This document shows positions 8,973 through 17,985 of a DNA stretch of 64,000 nt, piece by piece (within the stretch, counting starts at the first letter, position 1; every line of letters starts with the position of its first letter). The notes beneath the pieces were generated by a model. That model made no database searches. It was not told the DNA's origin and saw only the letters and a program-made list of their open reading frames with translations. The DNA comes from WTGA01 sp965231865 (lineage in GTDB: Bacteria; Pseudomonadota; Gammaproteobacteria; Arenicellales; Poriferihabitantaceae): the NCBI GenBank assembly GCA_965231865.1, contig CBDDOJ010000002.1, positions 372,001-436,000 on the forward strand, given 5' to 3'. The translations under genes were made by a program, and so were the position numbers.

Positions 8973-9809
8973 ATGAAGAAGTCGGCCAAAGAATTCAGAC
9001 AGTGCCCCAACAAGGCGATTACCCTGCTGGGAATGTCGGGGGTTGGCAAGACGACCATATCCGCCAAGTTGCCCCACAGTTCCTGGTTTCATTTTTCAGG
9101 GGATTACCGCATTGGCACCAAATATCTGGATGAGCCGATCCTGGACGATGTGAAGAAAAAGGCAATGGAAAACCGCTATTTGCGGCAGTTGCTGCTAACG
9201 GATTCCATCTATATCCGCAACAATATCACCATTGATCATTTGCACCCCCTGGCCTGTTTTCTCGGCAAGATTGGAAACCCGGAGCTGGGAGGGTTGACGG
9301 TGGAGGAGTTCAAGCGGCGCCAGGGCCTGTTCCGCGCTGCAGAAGTCCATGCAATGACCGATGTGCCGGTGTTCATGGAAAAAGCCAGGAATATTTATGG
9401 CTATTCCCACTTTGTCAACGATGCCGGGGGCAGCATCTGCACCCTGTCCGACGAGGAATGCTGGGCGGAATTGTCCCGAAAAACCATTGTCCTGTACCTG
9501 CATGCCAGCGACGACATGGAACACACCCTGATCCAACGGGCCCAGCACAAGCCGAAACCGTTGTTTTACGGGGAACGATTCCTGGACAGCCAGCTTTCCA
9601 TCTATCTTGAGGAAAACGCCCTGCGGTCTACCGATGAAATTGTGCCGGACGAGTTCGCCCAGTGGATATTTCCGAAATTGATCATGTATCGCAAGCCCCA
9701 TTACGAATTGCTGGCGGAGAAATACGGGTATGTCATTGAAGCCGAAAGAATATTTGACATGCGTGACGAAAAAGATATTATCGACCTGATTTGCGAGAGC
9801 ATGGGTTGA
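8973..9809 (+). CDS. P-loop NTPase of unknown function
   Basis: 278 residues with a Walker A motif GMSGVGKT at 20-27 near the N-terminus. The layout (P-loop, HFSGDYRIG, later a cluster of basic residues) resembles small-molecule or nucleoside kinase folds, but I do not recognise a characterised family. It follows uppP by 34 bases and precedes metA by 71, so it could belong to the uppP transcription unit. No signal peptide or membrane segment. Confidence 0.8.
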   Translation: MKKSAKEFRQCPNKAITLLGMSGVGKTTISAKLPHSSWFHFSGDYRIGTKYLDEPILDDVKKKAMENRYLRQLLLTDSIYIRNNITIDHLHPLACFLGKIGNPELGGLTVEEFKRRQGLFRAAEVHAMTDVPVFMEKARNIYGYSHFVNDAGGSICTLSDEECWAELSRKTIVLYLHASDDMEHTLIQRAQHKPKPLFYGERFLDSQLSIYLEENALRSTDEIVPDEFAQWIFPKLIMYRKPHYELLAEKYGYVIEAERIFDMRDEKDIIDLICESMG

Positions 9810-9880
9810 GGGAGGTGGAAAAACAGATGGCCCATTCATTTCATCACACCGGTCTTTTCTGGCCGGAGCCCGGTTGAACC

Positions 9881-10966
9881 ATGCCTCTGGTTGCCAATAC
9901 CGACCTGCCAAACTTTGAAAGGCTGCGCAAGGAGGGACAGGAAGTCCTGTCTCCCGAACGTGCGCAAAACCAGGATATCCGGGAACTGCATATCGGCCTG
10001 CTCAACATGATGCCGGATGCAGCGGTTCAGGCCACGGAAAGGCAGTTTCTGCGATTGGTGGGGTCCTGTAATCGGATCGCCCAGTTCCATGTTCATCCGT
10101 TCACTTTTCCGCAAATCCCCCGCAGCGCCGGTACCCGTGAGCATATCGATCAGTATTACAGCAGTTTTGAGGAACTCCAGGAGCAGGGGCTGGATGCGCT
10201 GATATTGTCCGGTGCGAACCCGGCCAAAAGCGAAATCACCGAGGAACCGTTCTGGGAGCCCCTTGTGGAAGTTGTGGAGTGGGCGAAAGACAATGTGTGC
10301 TCGGTCATGTGTTCCTGTCTTGCGACCCACGCGATTGTGCAGCAGTTGTGGGGGATTTGCCGATACCCGTTGCCCCGGAAGAGGTGGGGGGTCTATTCGA
10401 ACCGGGTGACCCGGCAGCGCCACCCGCTAACGGTCAATATCGACACGCGATTCGATGCACCGCATTCCCATGTCTATGAGGTGAATGGGGCGCAGTGCCG
10501 GGAAGCGGGCCTCCTCGTCTTGGCCGAAAGCAAACAGTCTGACTTCCATCTGGCGGTCAGCCCGGATGGGCTGCGATTTGTCTTTTTTCAGGGGCACCCT
10601 GAATACGATGCAATCAGCCTGCTGAAAGAATACAAACGGGAAGTCTCCCGGTATTTAAGCGGGACAAGAGACTTGCCGCCGACCCCGGAAAATTATTTTT
10701 TCGATGAGGCCGGCGACATCATCCAGGCGTTCGAAAAGAAATTGCAGGCGCATCCGGACGAGGCCGTGCAGCTGCAGGATTTTCCGGAATCCGAGCTGGA
10801 AAAACGGGTGGACAATACGTGGTCTGATACCGGTAAGGCCATCGTCAACAACTGGCTCGGGCTGGTCTACCAGACGGCGCACCGGGACCGGAGAAAAGTG
10901 TTTATGGACGGCATTGACCCGGAGGACCCCCTGGGCTTGTCAGCACAGCCGGCGCGTTGCAAATAA
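9881..10966 (+). CDS. metA: Homoserine O-acyltransferase (MetA family)
   Basis: 361 residues. First committed step of methionine synthesis: activation of homoserine with an acyl-CoA, usually succinyl-CoA. LHIGLLNMMPDAAVQATERQF near the N-terminus is typical of MetA. The nucleophile lies in SCLATHA (C146), the variant seen in part of the proteobacterial family, and the His-Glu dyad is in QGHPEYD (H239, E241). Sequence alone does not settle succinyl versus acetyl preference. Monocistronic in appearance. Confidence 0.92.
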   Translation: MPLVANTDLPNFERLRKEGQEVLSPERAQNQDIRELHIGLLNMMPDAAVQATERQFLRLVGSCNRIAQFHVHPFTFPQIPRSAGTREHIDQYYSSFEELQEQGLDALILSGANPAKSEITEEPFWEPLVEVVEWAKDNVCSVMCSCLATHAIVQQLWGICRYPLPRKRWGVYSNRVTRQRHPLTVNIDTRFDAPHSHVYEVNGAQCREAGLLVLAESKQSDFHLAVSPDGLRFVFFQGHPEYDAISLLKEYKREVSRYLSGTRDLPPTPENYFFDEAGDIIQAFEKKLQAHPDEAVQLQDFPESELEKRVDNTWSDTGKAIVNNWLGLVYQTAHRDRRKVFMDGIDPEDPLGLSAQPARCK

Positions 10967-11165
10967 AAGGGAATTGCACAGATTTAGATGACAAAGTCGG
11001 CGTTCCGACTTGTCACTCTATCAATGCGCAAATGGGCAATGACCGTCAGGAGACAGTGTGAAAACACCAGCGGAAAGTGCATCACATAGATGTAACCGTC
11101 CTTTTGAGGGTTGCCCGGCATCGCTGGAAATAAAGGCGACTTTCCATACGGGGCCGACAGCCCAA
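10967..11165. other. Gap downstream of metA
   Basis: About 200 bases between convergent metA and the next minus-strand gene. I see no gene, repeat or clear terminator. Confidence 0.5.
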
Positions 11166-11432
11166 CTAATTTGCCCGGAGAAGGTTGGCACGAGAAAAAT
11201 ATCCTAAATCGACAGATTTATCTGTTACTTCCTGAACGGAAAAGGGTTTACCGTTCAACAGTGTTCTCCCTGCCTGCATCGCATCCCTGCTTGTATCGAA
11301 GCAAGCTATTACTTCTCGGTTCTGCATCAACGCGAATCTGTTAAGATCACCGGACTCCATTAATTGGGGCAATATCTTTTTGAATGCCTCACAGTTTTGA
11401 TCTACCTCTTGTTGTTGTGTCACGTCAGTCAT
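11166..11432 (-). CDS. Small hypothetical protein
   Basis: 88 residues from ATG 11432 (MTDVTQQQEVDQ); an ATG at 11438 is an alternative, and the longer frame to 11561 starts with unlikely sequence. The core FALMQNREVIACFDTSRDAMQAG followed by FSVQEVTDKSVDLGYFS matches a pattern I associate with widespread small bacterial proteins of unknown role that resemble DUF5678-type sequences. No membrane segment. Isolated between metA and zapE. Confidence 0.7.
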   Translation of the reverse strand: MTDVTQQQEVDQNCEAFKKILPQLMESGDLNRFALMQNREVIACFDTSRDAMQAGRTLLNGKPFSVQEVTDKSVDLGYFSRANLLRAN

Positions 11433-11701
11433 TGTCATTGCCTGCACCTGTTCGCCCATAATTGGAACAGCAGACAAAATATAGGTTTTAAGGTCCTGAG
11501 TCAAAAAGTGTTGGTGTTGCGGGCAAAAGCGATTGAAATGACCCGGATGCCATAGCGCCACGCATCGTTTCCTATGCGTGAGAAGGGAAGGCCGCCAAGT
11601 GCCGGTCTCAAAGGAACTGCAGACAGGGTACGCCGCGGAACCCGCGAAAATGAACGGGCTTCTTCGAAACTCCCGGTTAACGTTCGGACTCCGAAATGGC
11701 G

Positions 11702-12796
11702 TTAACTCAGATGCGGTTTGGACAGGTACTGATGGGCGCTCATTTCATTCAACCGGCTTGCGGTTCTTTTGAATGGTCCGGCGAGTCGTTTTCCGGTGTA
11801 AATCCGGTCCGGGGGTTGCGCTGAAGAGGCCACCAGGTTGACGTTGCGGTCATAGAACTCATCGATGAGTTCGATAAACCGCCGGGCGGCATCGTTTTGA
11901 TCATCGCCCAGGGGAGGAATATTGGAGAGCAGGACCGTATGGAACTGTTTTGCGATTTCAATGTAGTCCAGTTTTGAGCGGTGGGTCTGGCACAGGATGT
12001 GAAAATCAAACCAGATGACCCCCGGGCCCAGGGCGACAATTTCGATGTCACGGCCTGCGATGGTGACCGTCCGGGTCCCATCCCTGTTTTTCCCCGCCAG
12101 TCCATCGAAACAGTCCCGCAATGCGATATCTGCCCCGGTTCCCAGTGGCGTATGAAAAATAGCACGGTCCTGGAGGTATTCCATCCGGTAATCCTTTCCG
12201 CTGTCCACATTCAATACATGGGTGTGTATTTTGAGCAGTTCAATCGCCGGTAAAAAGCGGGCGCGCTGCAACCCATCCTGGTACAGGTCATCCGGCCGGG
12301 TGTTGGAGGTGGTGACCAGCACAATGTTCCGCTTGAACAGATGCTGGAGCAGCCCGGACAGGATCATGGCATCGGCAATATCCGTTACCGAAAATTCATC
12401 CAGGCACAGCACCTGGATATCCGATGCATATTCCCTGGCGATGACGGCCAGCGGGTCCTGCTGGTCCTTGATTTCATTCTTGCGCTCAAGGACAGCCTGC
12501 ATGAACTTGTGGAAATGAATGCGCTTTGCAAATCCGTCGGGCAGCGCCTGATGGAAGATGTCCATCATCATGGTTTTTCCGGTGCCAACGCCGCCCCAGA
12601 GATAATACCCCCTGCAGTTCCGGTTACCACGGTTCACAAACCGGTGATACCATCGGTCTTGGCCCGGTGGAGACAGCAGTTGCCGGTACAGGGAATCAAG
12701 ACGACGCACGACCCTGAATTGTCCCCGGTCCGGCACCAGGGCGCCCAGGGCGATTTCTGCCTGGTAGATCCCCAGCGGAGAATCGGCATCACTCAT
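11702..12796 (-). CDS. zapE: Cell division protein ZapE (AFG1-like ATPase)
   Basis: 364 residues, the normal size. Walker A is GGVGTGKT (68-75); Walker B is LCLDEFSV near 131-138, followed by the D-I-A-D-A-M-I-L and VTTSNTRPDDLY blocks typical of ZapE. In Escherichia coli the protein associates with the Z-ring under low oxygen or heat stress. It is divergent from cysQ, with 82 bases between the two starts. Confidence 0.94.
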   Translation of the reverse strand: MSDADSPLGIYQAEIALGALVPDRGQFRVVRRLDSLYRQLLSPPGQDRWYHRFVNRGNRNCRGYYLWGGVGTGKTMMMDIFHQALPDGFAKRIHFHKFMQAVLERKNEIKDQQDPLAVIAREYASDIQVLCLDEFSVTDIADAMILSGLLQHLFKRNIVLVTTSNTRPDDLYQDGLQRARFLPAIELLKIHTHVLNVDSGKDYRMEYLQDRAIFHTPLGTGADIALRDCFDGLAGKNRDGTRTVTIAGRDIEIVALGPGVIWFDFHILCQTHRSKLDYIEIAKQFHTVLLSNIPPLGDDQNDAARRFIELIDEFYDRNVNLVASSAQPPDRIYTGKRLAGPFKRTASRLNEMSAHQYLSKPHLS

Positions 12797-12878
12797 GGGT
12801 ATGGCTGAAATATTTCTTGCAGTTGAAGTGGCTAAAATATAGCGTAACGGCTCTCAATACACTCACTTATTTTATTCA

Positions 12879-13694
12879 ATGGAACAACTTCTTGCAGAAG
12901 TGCTCGACATTGCTGTCCAGGCCGGCGGGCAAATTCTCAAGGTATATGAAAACGAATTTGATGTCGATTATAAAGACGATGGTTCGCCGCTTACAGTGGC
13001 GGACAAGCGGGCGCACAGGCTGATCTGCAAGGAACTCGAAAAGGGTTCCTTCCCGGCGCCGGTCATTTCCGAGGAATCGGATGTCACAGACTACAGCGAA
13101 CGAAAAAACTGGGAAGCGTTCTGGATGGTGGACCCACTGGATGGGACCAGGGAATTTATCAAGCGAAATGGTGAATTCACCGTGAACATCGCGTTGATCG
13201 AAAAAGGGGTTCCTGTACTGGGTGTCGTGCATACCCCCGTGACCAACATCAGCCACTATGCCGCCCGGGGTGTCGGTGCTTTCGTGACCGATGGTAGCGA
13301 TGGCACCCGGGAGATACGGGTCAGGAAGTTTTCAGGCAGACCCCCCATCATGGTCGTGAGCCGTTCCCACCCGGGGCCCGAGGTCAATGAGTATCGAAAG
13401 AACCTTGAAGAGAAAAAGGGCACGGCGCGCATCCTCCGCATGGGGAGTTCCCTGAAAATCTGCCTGGTGGCCGAGGGAAAAGCGGACATCTATCCGCGAC
13501 TCGGTGCCACGTCCGAATGGGATACCGCTGCCGCACACTGTGTTCTGGAAGTGGCGGGGGGCTCCCTGACTGATCTTGAAGGCCAGTCGTTGAGGTACAA
13601 TAAGGACAATATACTGAACCCCTGGTTTCTGGCAGGGGGAGACCGGAGCGTGGACTGGACCCGGTTCCTGGGAACAACGGCCCAAAACCGCTGA
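12879..13694 (+). CDS. cysQ: 3'(2'),5'-bisphosphate nucleotidase CysQ
   Basis: 271 residues of the inositol-monophosphatase superfamily. Metal-binding motifs are present: EES (65-67) and DPLDGT (85-90), plus the C-terminal SEWDTAAAH block. CysQ removes PAP (3'-phosphoadenosine 5'-phosphate) produced in sulfate assimilation. No sulfate genes are adjacent. Confidence 0.92.
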   Translation: MEQLLAEVLDIAVQAGGQILKVYENEFDVDYKDDGSPLTVADKRAHRLICKELEKGSFPAPVISEESDVTDYSERKNWEAFWMVDPLDGTREFIKRNGEFTVNIALIEKGVPVLGVVHTPVTNISHYAARGVGAFVTDGSDGTREIRVRKFSGRPPIMVVSRSHPGPEVNEYRKNLEEKKGTARILRMGSSLKICLVAEGKADIYPRLGATSEWDTAAAHCVLEVAGGSLTDLEGQSLRYNKDNILNPWFLAGGDRSVDWTRFLGTTAQNR

Positions 13695-13815
13695 TATGCC
13701 GGCTTTCCACGGTATTCCGCGCTTTTCGGGGTTGAATTATGGAGGTTGACCTGAGTGTCAACAATGAGTAGTCTTTTCCTACTGATTTTCCGCACACAAA
13801 TCTGAGAAACCAATC

Positions 13816-14889
13816 ATGCGAGTAGCGATACTGGGTGGACCCGGTTCAGGTAAAGGCACCCAGGCAAAAATGCTGGCCGAACGCTATCGGGTGCCCCAAA
13901 TCTCCACGGGGGACCTGTTGAGGGATGCATTAAAAACCGATCAGGACCTTGGCGAGAAAGTGAGGCAGGCCATGGCCGGGGGAAGATTGGTGGACGACGA
14001 GGTGGTGCTGAATCTTCTGGAAGAAAGACTGCGGATGCGGGATACCAAAAGAGGGTTTATTGTGGATGGCTATCCAAGGAGCATCCCACAGGCCCAGGCA
14101 CTGGATACCCTGCTGGGCATGCTTGGAAAAACCCTGCAGATCGCCATCAATATCGAGGTGGACGATGGTGCGCTGGTCAAACGCATTGTTGGCCGGTTGC
14201 TTTGCGAGGAGTGCGGCGAGATCTACAACCGTTATTTTTCTCCGCCCAGCCATCCCGATGTCTGTGACCGGTGCGGTGGCGCGCTGGTATCGAGAGTGGA
14301 CGATACGGTGGAGACGGTGAAAGTCCGTATCCAGGTCTATCATGACGAAACCGCTCCCCTGATTACCTATTATCGTGCCCAGCACAAATTGCGGACGCTG
14401 TCCGGTATGGGTGACATGGACGAGATCCACCAGAAACTCGTGGACCTGGTCGACCTCGAAATCCGGCCCTTGGAAATCAAGACGCTGGAAATCGACCCGG
14501 ACAGTGATGAGGAGGAAGAGTCCACCATTATCGCGGGGGGGCAGATCAACAAGGTCGTTACCGAAACCCGGTCAAAGAAAACGAAGAGGAAGAAAAAGAT
14601 CATCGTTTCGGGAAAGCCCGCCGGGAAGATCAGGCGTAAACGGAGAACAAAGAAGAAAAAAACCACAGCTAAAAAGGCCACAGCCAAAAAAACCACGACT
14701 AAAAAGGCCGTTGCCAAAAAAACAACGGCCAAAAAAGCCACTGCCAGGAAAACCACCGCCAAAAAGGTGTCAAAACGCACCCCCGTTTCAAAAAAAGCCC
14801 GGGCAAGCAAAAAAACCGCAAGCAAGAAAACAACGGCCAAAAAAACCACGAAAAAGAACGCTCCGGGCAAACCTTCCGCAAAGCCGTAA
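13816..14889 (+). CDS. adk: Adenylate kinase with a long lysine-rich C-terminal tail
   Basis: Residues 1 to about 220 are a complete adenylate kinase: G-loop GGPGSGKGT (7-15), FIVDGYPRS, and a LID domain with four cysteines (130, 133, 150, 153) likely to bind zinc. Ordinary bacterial Adk ends there. This protein continues to 357: an acidic stretch DSDEEEE near 229-235, a basic linker, then about 80 residues of AKKTT/AKKAT-type repeats resembling histone H1-like or AlgP-type tails. The repeats are in frame, and the stop is followed 52 bases later by hemB. The tail may bind nucleic acid or polyphosphate; this is inference. Confidence 0.93.
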   Translation: MRVAILGGPGSGKGTQAKMLAERYRVPQISTGDLLRDALKTDQDLGEKVRQAMAGGRLVDDEVVLNLLEERLRMRDTKRGFIVDGYPRSIPQAQALDTLLGMLGKTLQIAINIEVDDGALVKRIVGRLLCEECGEIYNRYFSPPSHPDVCDRCGGALVSRVDDTVETVKVRIQVYHDETAPLITYYRAQHKLRTLSGMGDMDEIHQKLVDLVDLEIRPLEIKTLEIDPDSDEEEESTIIAGGQINKVVTETRSKKTKRKKKIIVSGKPAGKIRRKRRTKKKKTTAKKATAKKTTTKKAVAKKTTAKKATARKTTAKKVSKRTPVSKKARASKKTASKKTTAKKTTKKNAPGKPSAKP

Positions 14890-14941
14890 AAAGGAATCGG
14901 CGACCATGACCTCTCCCTAGCAACGGACCCCGGAGTCTCCG

Positions 14942-15955
14942 ATGGTGGATCACCCGCAACAGGGAAACTACCCGTTCTCCCGCCCCAGGCGGATGCGGGC
15001 CGACCCGTTCAGCCGACGATTGATGCAGGAGTCGGTCCTGTCTGTAAACGACCTGATTCAACCCCTTTTTGTGAAGGAGGGAAGCGCCGGGGAAGAAGCG
15101 GTGCCCTCCCTGCCGGGGGTGTTCAGATTGTCCCCGGACACGGTGGTGGAAAAGTGCCGGGCCCTTCGGGACCTGGGCATCCCGGCCGTGGTGCTGTTTC
15201 CGGTCACCCCGGCCAGGGTCAAAAGTGAAAATGCGCAGGAGGCTTGGAATCCGGATGGACTGGTGCAACGCACGATATCCGCGATCAAGGACGCCGTCCC
15301 TGAAATCGGCGTGATTACGGATGTCGCCCTGGACCCCTATACCAGTCATGGACAGGACGGGCTGGTGGATGAGTCCGGGTATGTGGTCAATGACCGGACC
15401 GTGGAGGCACTGGTCAAACAATCGCTGTCCCATGCAAAGGCGGGCGCCGACGTGGTGGCACCGTCCGACATGATGGATGGACGTGTCGGGGCCATGCGGT
15501 CAGCGCTGGAGGAAAACGGCTTCATCAATACCCGGATTCTTTCCTATGCCGCAAAATATGCGTCCAGCTATTATGGGCCTTTTCGCGACGCCGTGGGTTC
15601 TGCAGGCAATCTTGGAGGCGGCAACAAGTACAGCTACCAGATGGACCCGGCCAACACGGATGAAGCGTTGCGCGAGGTTGCGATGGACATTGCCGAAGGC
15701 GCCGACATGGTCATGATCAAGCCCGCAATGCCCTATCTGGATGTCATATGGCGGGTCAAGCAGGCGTTTGGCATGCCCACCTTTGCCTACCAGGTCAGCG
15801 GCGAATATGCAATGTTGAAAGCCGCCGGGAGGCAGGGATGGCTCGAAGAAAAGCCCGTGGTCCTGGAAGCCATGGCGGGATTCAAGCGGGCTGGCTGCGA
15901 TGGAGTGCTGACCTACTACGCACAGGAGGTCGCGCAGTGGCTGGGCGACGAATGA
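14942..15955 (+). CDS. hemB: Delta-aminolevulinic acid dehydratase (porphobilinogen synthase)
   Basis: 337 residues. Condenses two 5-aminolevulinate molecules to porphobilinogen in haem synthesis. The allosteric/metal region reads DVALDPYTSHGQDG: the zinc-binding cysteines of E. coli-type HemB are replaced by Ala/Asp, the pattern of magnesium- or potassium-dependent enzymes. The Schiff-base lysine region MVMIKPAMPYLDVI and the SYAAKYASSYYGPFRDA block are intact. ATG 14942 is the natural start. Confidence 0.95.
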   Translation: MVDHPQQGNYPFSRPRRMRADPFSRRLMQESVLSVNDLIQPLFVKEGSAGEEAVPSLPGVFRLSPDTVVEKCRALRDLGIPAVVLFPVTPARVKSENAQEAWNPDGLVQRTISAIKDAVPEIGVITDVALDPYTSHGQDGLVDESGYVVNDRTVEALVKQSLSHAKAGADVVAPSDMMDGRVGAMRSALEENGFINTRILSYAAKYASSYYGPFRDAVGSAGNLGGGNKYSYQMDPANTDEALREVAMDIAEGADMVMIKPAMPYLDVIWRVKQAFGMPTFAYQVSGEYAMLKAAGRQGWLEEKPVVLEAMAGFKRAGCDGVLTYYAQEVAQWLGDE

Positions 15956-16178
15956 AGGCCCCTTCGGGGCTGGTCCCTCGAATACCCTGATTCCCACGAA
16001 GTGGTTCTCCGGGTGACCCGGAATTTCAGGCCCCTGGAGCGGGAGCGTGAAAGGGCATCTTTTTTGCGGGCGGGTGCAGGGACGGACCGGTTGTTTACCA
16101 TGGCCAGCGGAGCAACCGCATACCGGGTTCGCTCCATTCAGGTACAATCAACTACTTTACTACCGACCGGATTTGTTC
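15956..16178. other. Gap after hemB with a small GC hairpin
   Basis: GCCCC-TTC-GGGGC just after the hemB stop (about 15958-15970) could form a tight stem-loop but lacks a T-run. I see nothing else here. Frames open across the gap are not convincing. Confidence 0.4.
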
Positions 16179-16541
16179 ATGAGCGAGCACACACCTACAG
16201 AAATCAACCTGAACCGCCGTACCCGGATGCTGACGGTTTCGTTTGGGGATGAAACCTTTGAAATGAGTTGCGAGTACCTGCGGGTACATTCCCCTTCGGC
16301 TGAAGTACAGGGACATGGTCCAGGCCAGGACGTGTTACAGGTCGGCAAGGAAGACGTCAACATCGATAATATCGAACCGGTGGGGAACTACGCGATCAAG
16401 CCGGTGTTTGATGATGGACACGACACCGGCATCTTTTCCTGGGATACGCTGTACAGGCTTGGCAAATGCCAGGATGAAAACTGGCAGCGATACCTGAATC
16501 GTCTGAATGAAGCCGGCAAACCCCGAAAACTGGATGCATGA
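16179..16541 (+). CDS. DUF971 family protein
   Basis: 120 residues from ATG 16179 (MSEHTPTEINL). Matches DUF971, the domain also found at the N-terminus of gamma-butyrobetaine hydroxylases: W/F-x-E-Y-L-R-V-H-S-P-S-A-E-V-x-G, then VNIDNIEPVGNYAIKPVFDDGHDTGIFSW. In many gammaproteobacteria the gene sits between hslU and ubiE; here it directly precedes ubiE, but hslVU is elsewhere (57.8 kb). Function unknown; in the homologues a link to iron-sulfur handling has been suggested. Confidence 0.9.
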   Translation: MSEHTPTEINLNRRTRMLTVSFGDETFEMSCEYLRVHSPSAEVQGHGPGQDVLQVGKEDVNIDNIEPVGNYAIKPVFDDGHDTGIFSWDTLYRLGKCQDENWQRYLNRLNEAGKPRKLDA

Positions 16542-16551
16542 TCCAGGCATC

Positions 16552-17328
16552 ATGACGGAATCCAGAAACAATCCGAACCAGCCAGATTCAAGCCGGACAG
16601 ACTTCGGCAACCGTGTTGTGGAGGAGGCCGACAAGGCGGCACTGGTGGGTGAGGTATTCAGTTCGGTGGCATCGCGGTACGATCTCATGAATGATCTGAT
16701 GTCTGGGGGAGTGCATCGGCTCTGGAAGCGTTTTGCGGTATCCCAGTCCGGCCTGCGCAGCGGAGACTCGGTGCTGGATGTGGCGGCGGGCAGCGGGGAC
16801 CTGTCCCGGCATTTCGCGGGGATCGTTGGCCGGGCCGGCAGGGTGGTTCTGACGGACATCAACGGGGACATGCTCGCCCTGGGCAAGGCCAAAATGATGG
16901 ATGCCGGGTACGCCGGCAACATTGAATACCTCCTCGCCGATGCAGAAAACCTGCCATTTGATGACAACGGGTTCGATTGCGTTTCAATCGGTTTCGGGTT
17001 GCGGAATGTGACACGCAAGGAAAAAGCGCTGGCCTCCATGTGTCGTGTCCTGAAACCGGGGGGCAGGGGACTGGTCCTTGAATTCTCAAAGCCGGTACTG
17101 CCGATGCTGGGCAAGGCCTATGACTGTTATTCTTTCCAGGGGATTCCCAGGATCGGCCGGCTGGTGGCGGACGACGAGGAAAGTTACCGGTATCTGGTCG
17201 AGTCCATTCGAAACCATCCGGACCAGGAAACCCTCCGCACGATGATGCAGGATGCCGGGTTCGACGAAGTGAGATACCACAACCTGAGCGCAGGCATTGT
17301 CGCCCTGCATGTCGGGTACAAGTTCTAG
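16552..17328 (+). CDS. ubiE: Demethylmenaquinone/ubiquinone C-methyltransferase UbiE
   Basis: 258 residues from ATG 16552; in-frame ATGs at 16507 and 16534 overlap the DUF971 gene and are less likely. Class I SAM methyltransferase: FSSVASRYDLMNDLMSGG, motif I LDVAAGSGDLS, LPFDDNGFDCVSIGFGLRNV, and LKPGGRGLVLEFSKP, all UbiE signatures. It methylates the quinone ring during ubiquinone synthesis. First gene of a ubiE-ubiJ-ubiB cluster. Confidence 0.96.
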   Translation: MTESRNNPNQPDSSRTDFGNRVVEEADKAALVGEVFSSVASRYDLMNDLMSGGVHRLWKRFAVSQSGLRSGDSVLDVAAGSGDLSRHFAGIVGRAGRVVLTDINGDMLALGKAKMMDAGYAGNIEYLLADAENLPFDDNGFDCVSIGFGLRNVTRKEKALASMCRVLKPGGRGLVLEFSKPVLPMLGKAYDCYSFQGIPRIGRLVADDEESYRYLVESIRNHPDQETLRTMMQDAGFDEVRYHNLSAGIVALHVGYKF

Positions 17329-17345
17329 CCTGGACAGGCCGGGAG

Positions 17346-17957
17346 ATGGACGCGTTCTTTGATTTTCTCAACCGCACCCTGAAAACAGTGCTCAGTCTCG
17401 ACCCGGAGACGGCAGAAAAACTGGGCGAACTGGAGGGAAAAACGCTGTGTCTGCAGTGCAGCGCTCCGGATATGACGCTCTACCTGTGCCCCGGTGCCGA
17501 TGGCCTGGAGATCAGGCAGGTCGGTGACGGAGATGCCGATGTGACATTGCGGGGTTCGGCACTGTCTTTCGCAAGGCTGGGGGTGTCCGGGCTGGACAGC
17601 ACGGTGGTGACGGACACCCAGATCACCATGGAAGGAGACGTTGAAACGGGACAGCGGTTCCAGAAAATCCTGTCGCGGATGGACCTGGACTGGGAAGAGC
17701 TGGCTGCCAGGTACCTTGGCGACACCCCCGCGCGCAAGGCTGGCAATCTCGTCCGGGAAATGGGAAGATGGGCCAGTGAGTCCGCTGATCTTTCCAGGCA
17801 GAATACGGCGGAATACCTTCAGGAAGAAAAAGAGATGCTGGCCACCCCCCTGGCGGCGGAAAGATTCCGGCATGCGGTCAACGAATTGCGCGCGGATGTG
17901 GATCGCCTGGAACAGCGAATTGCAAAGTTCGGGCAATCCCTCGAAGAAAACACCTAG
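17346..17957 (+). CDS. ubiJ: Ubiquinone biosynthesis accessory factor UbiJ
   Basis: 203 residues, SCP2 (sterol-carrier-like) domain in the first about 110 residues and a coiled-coil tail ending ADVDRLEQRIAKFGQSL. UbiJ is a lipid-binding subunit of the soluble Ubi complex. Position between ubiE (17 bases upstream) and ubiB (28 bases downstream) is the conserved gammaproteobacterial order. Confidence 0.92.
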   Translation: MDAFFDFLNRTLKTVLSLDPETAEKLGELEGKTLCLQCSAPDMTLYLCPGADGLEIRQVGDGDADVTLRGSALSFARLGVSGLDSTVVTDTQITMEGDVETGQRFQKILSRMDLDWEELAARYLGDTPARKAGNLVREMGRWASESADLSRQNTAEYLQEEKEMLATPLAAERFRHAVNELRADVDRLEQRIAKFGQSLEENT

Positions 17958-17985
17958 CATTATCCCCCCACACCTGGAATCCGAC

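Noticed and set aside
14640..14880. The Lys-Thr-Ala repeat stretch of adk as a DNA tandem repeat or sequencing artefact
   Set aside because: The units vary in sequence while preserving the reading frame and basic composition, and hemB follows normally, so it reads as a coding tail.
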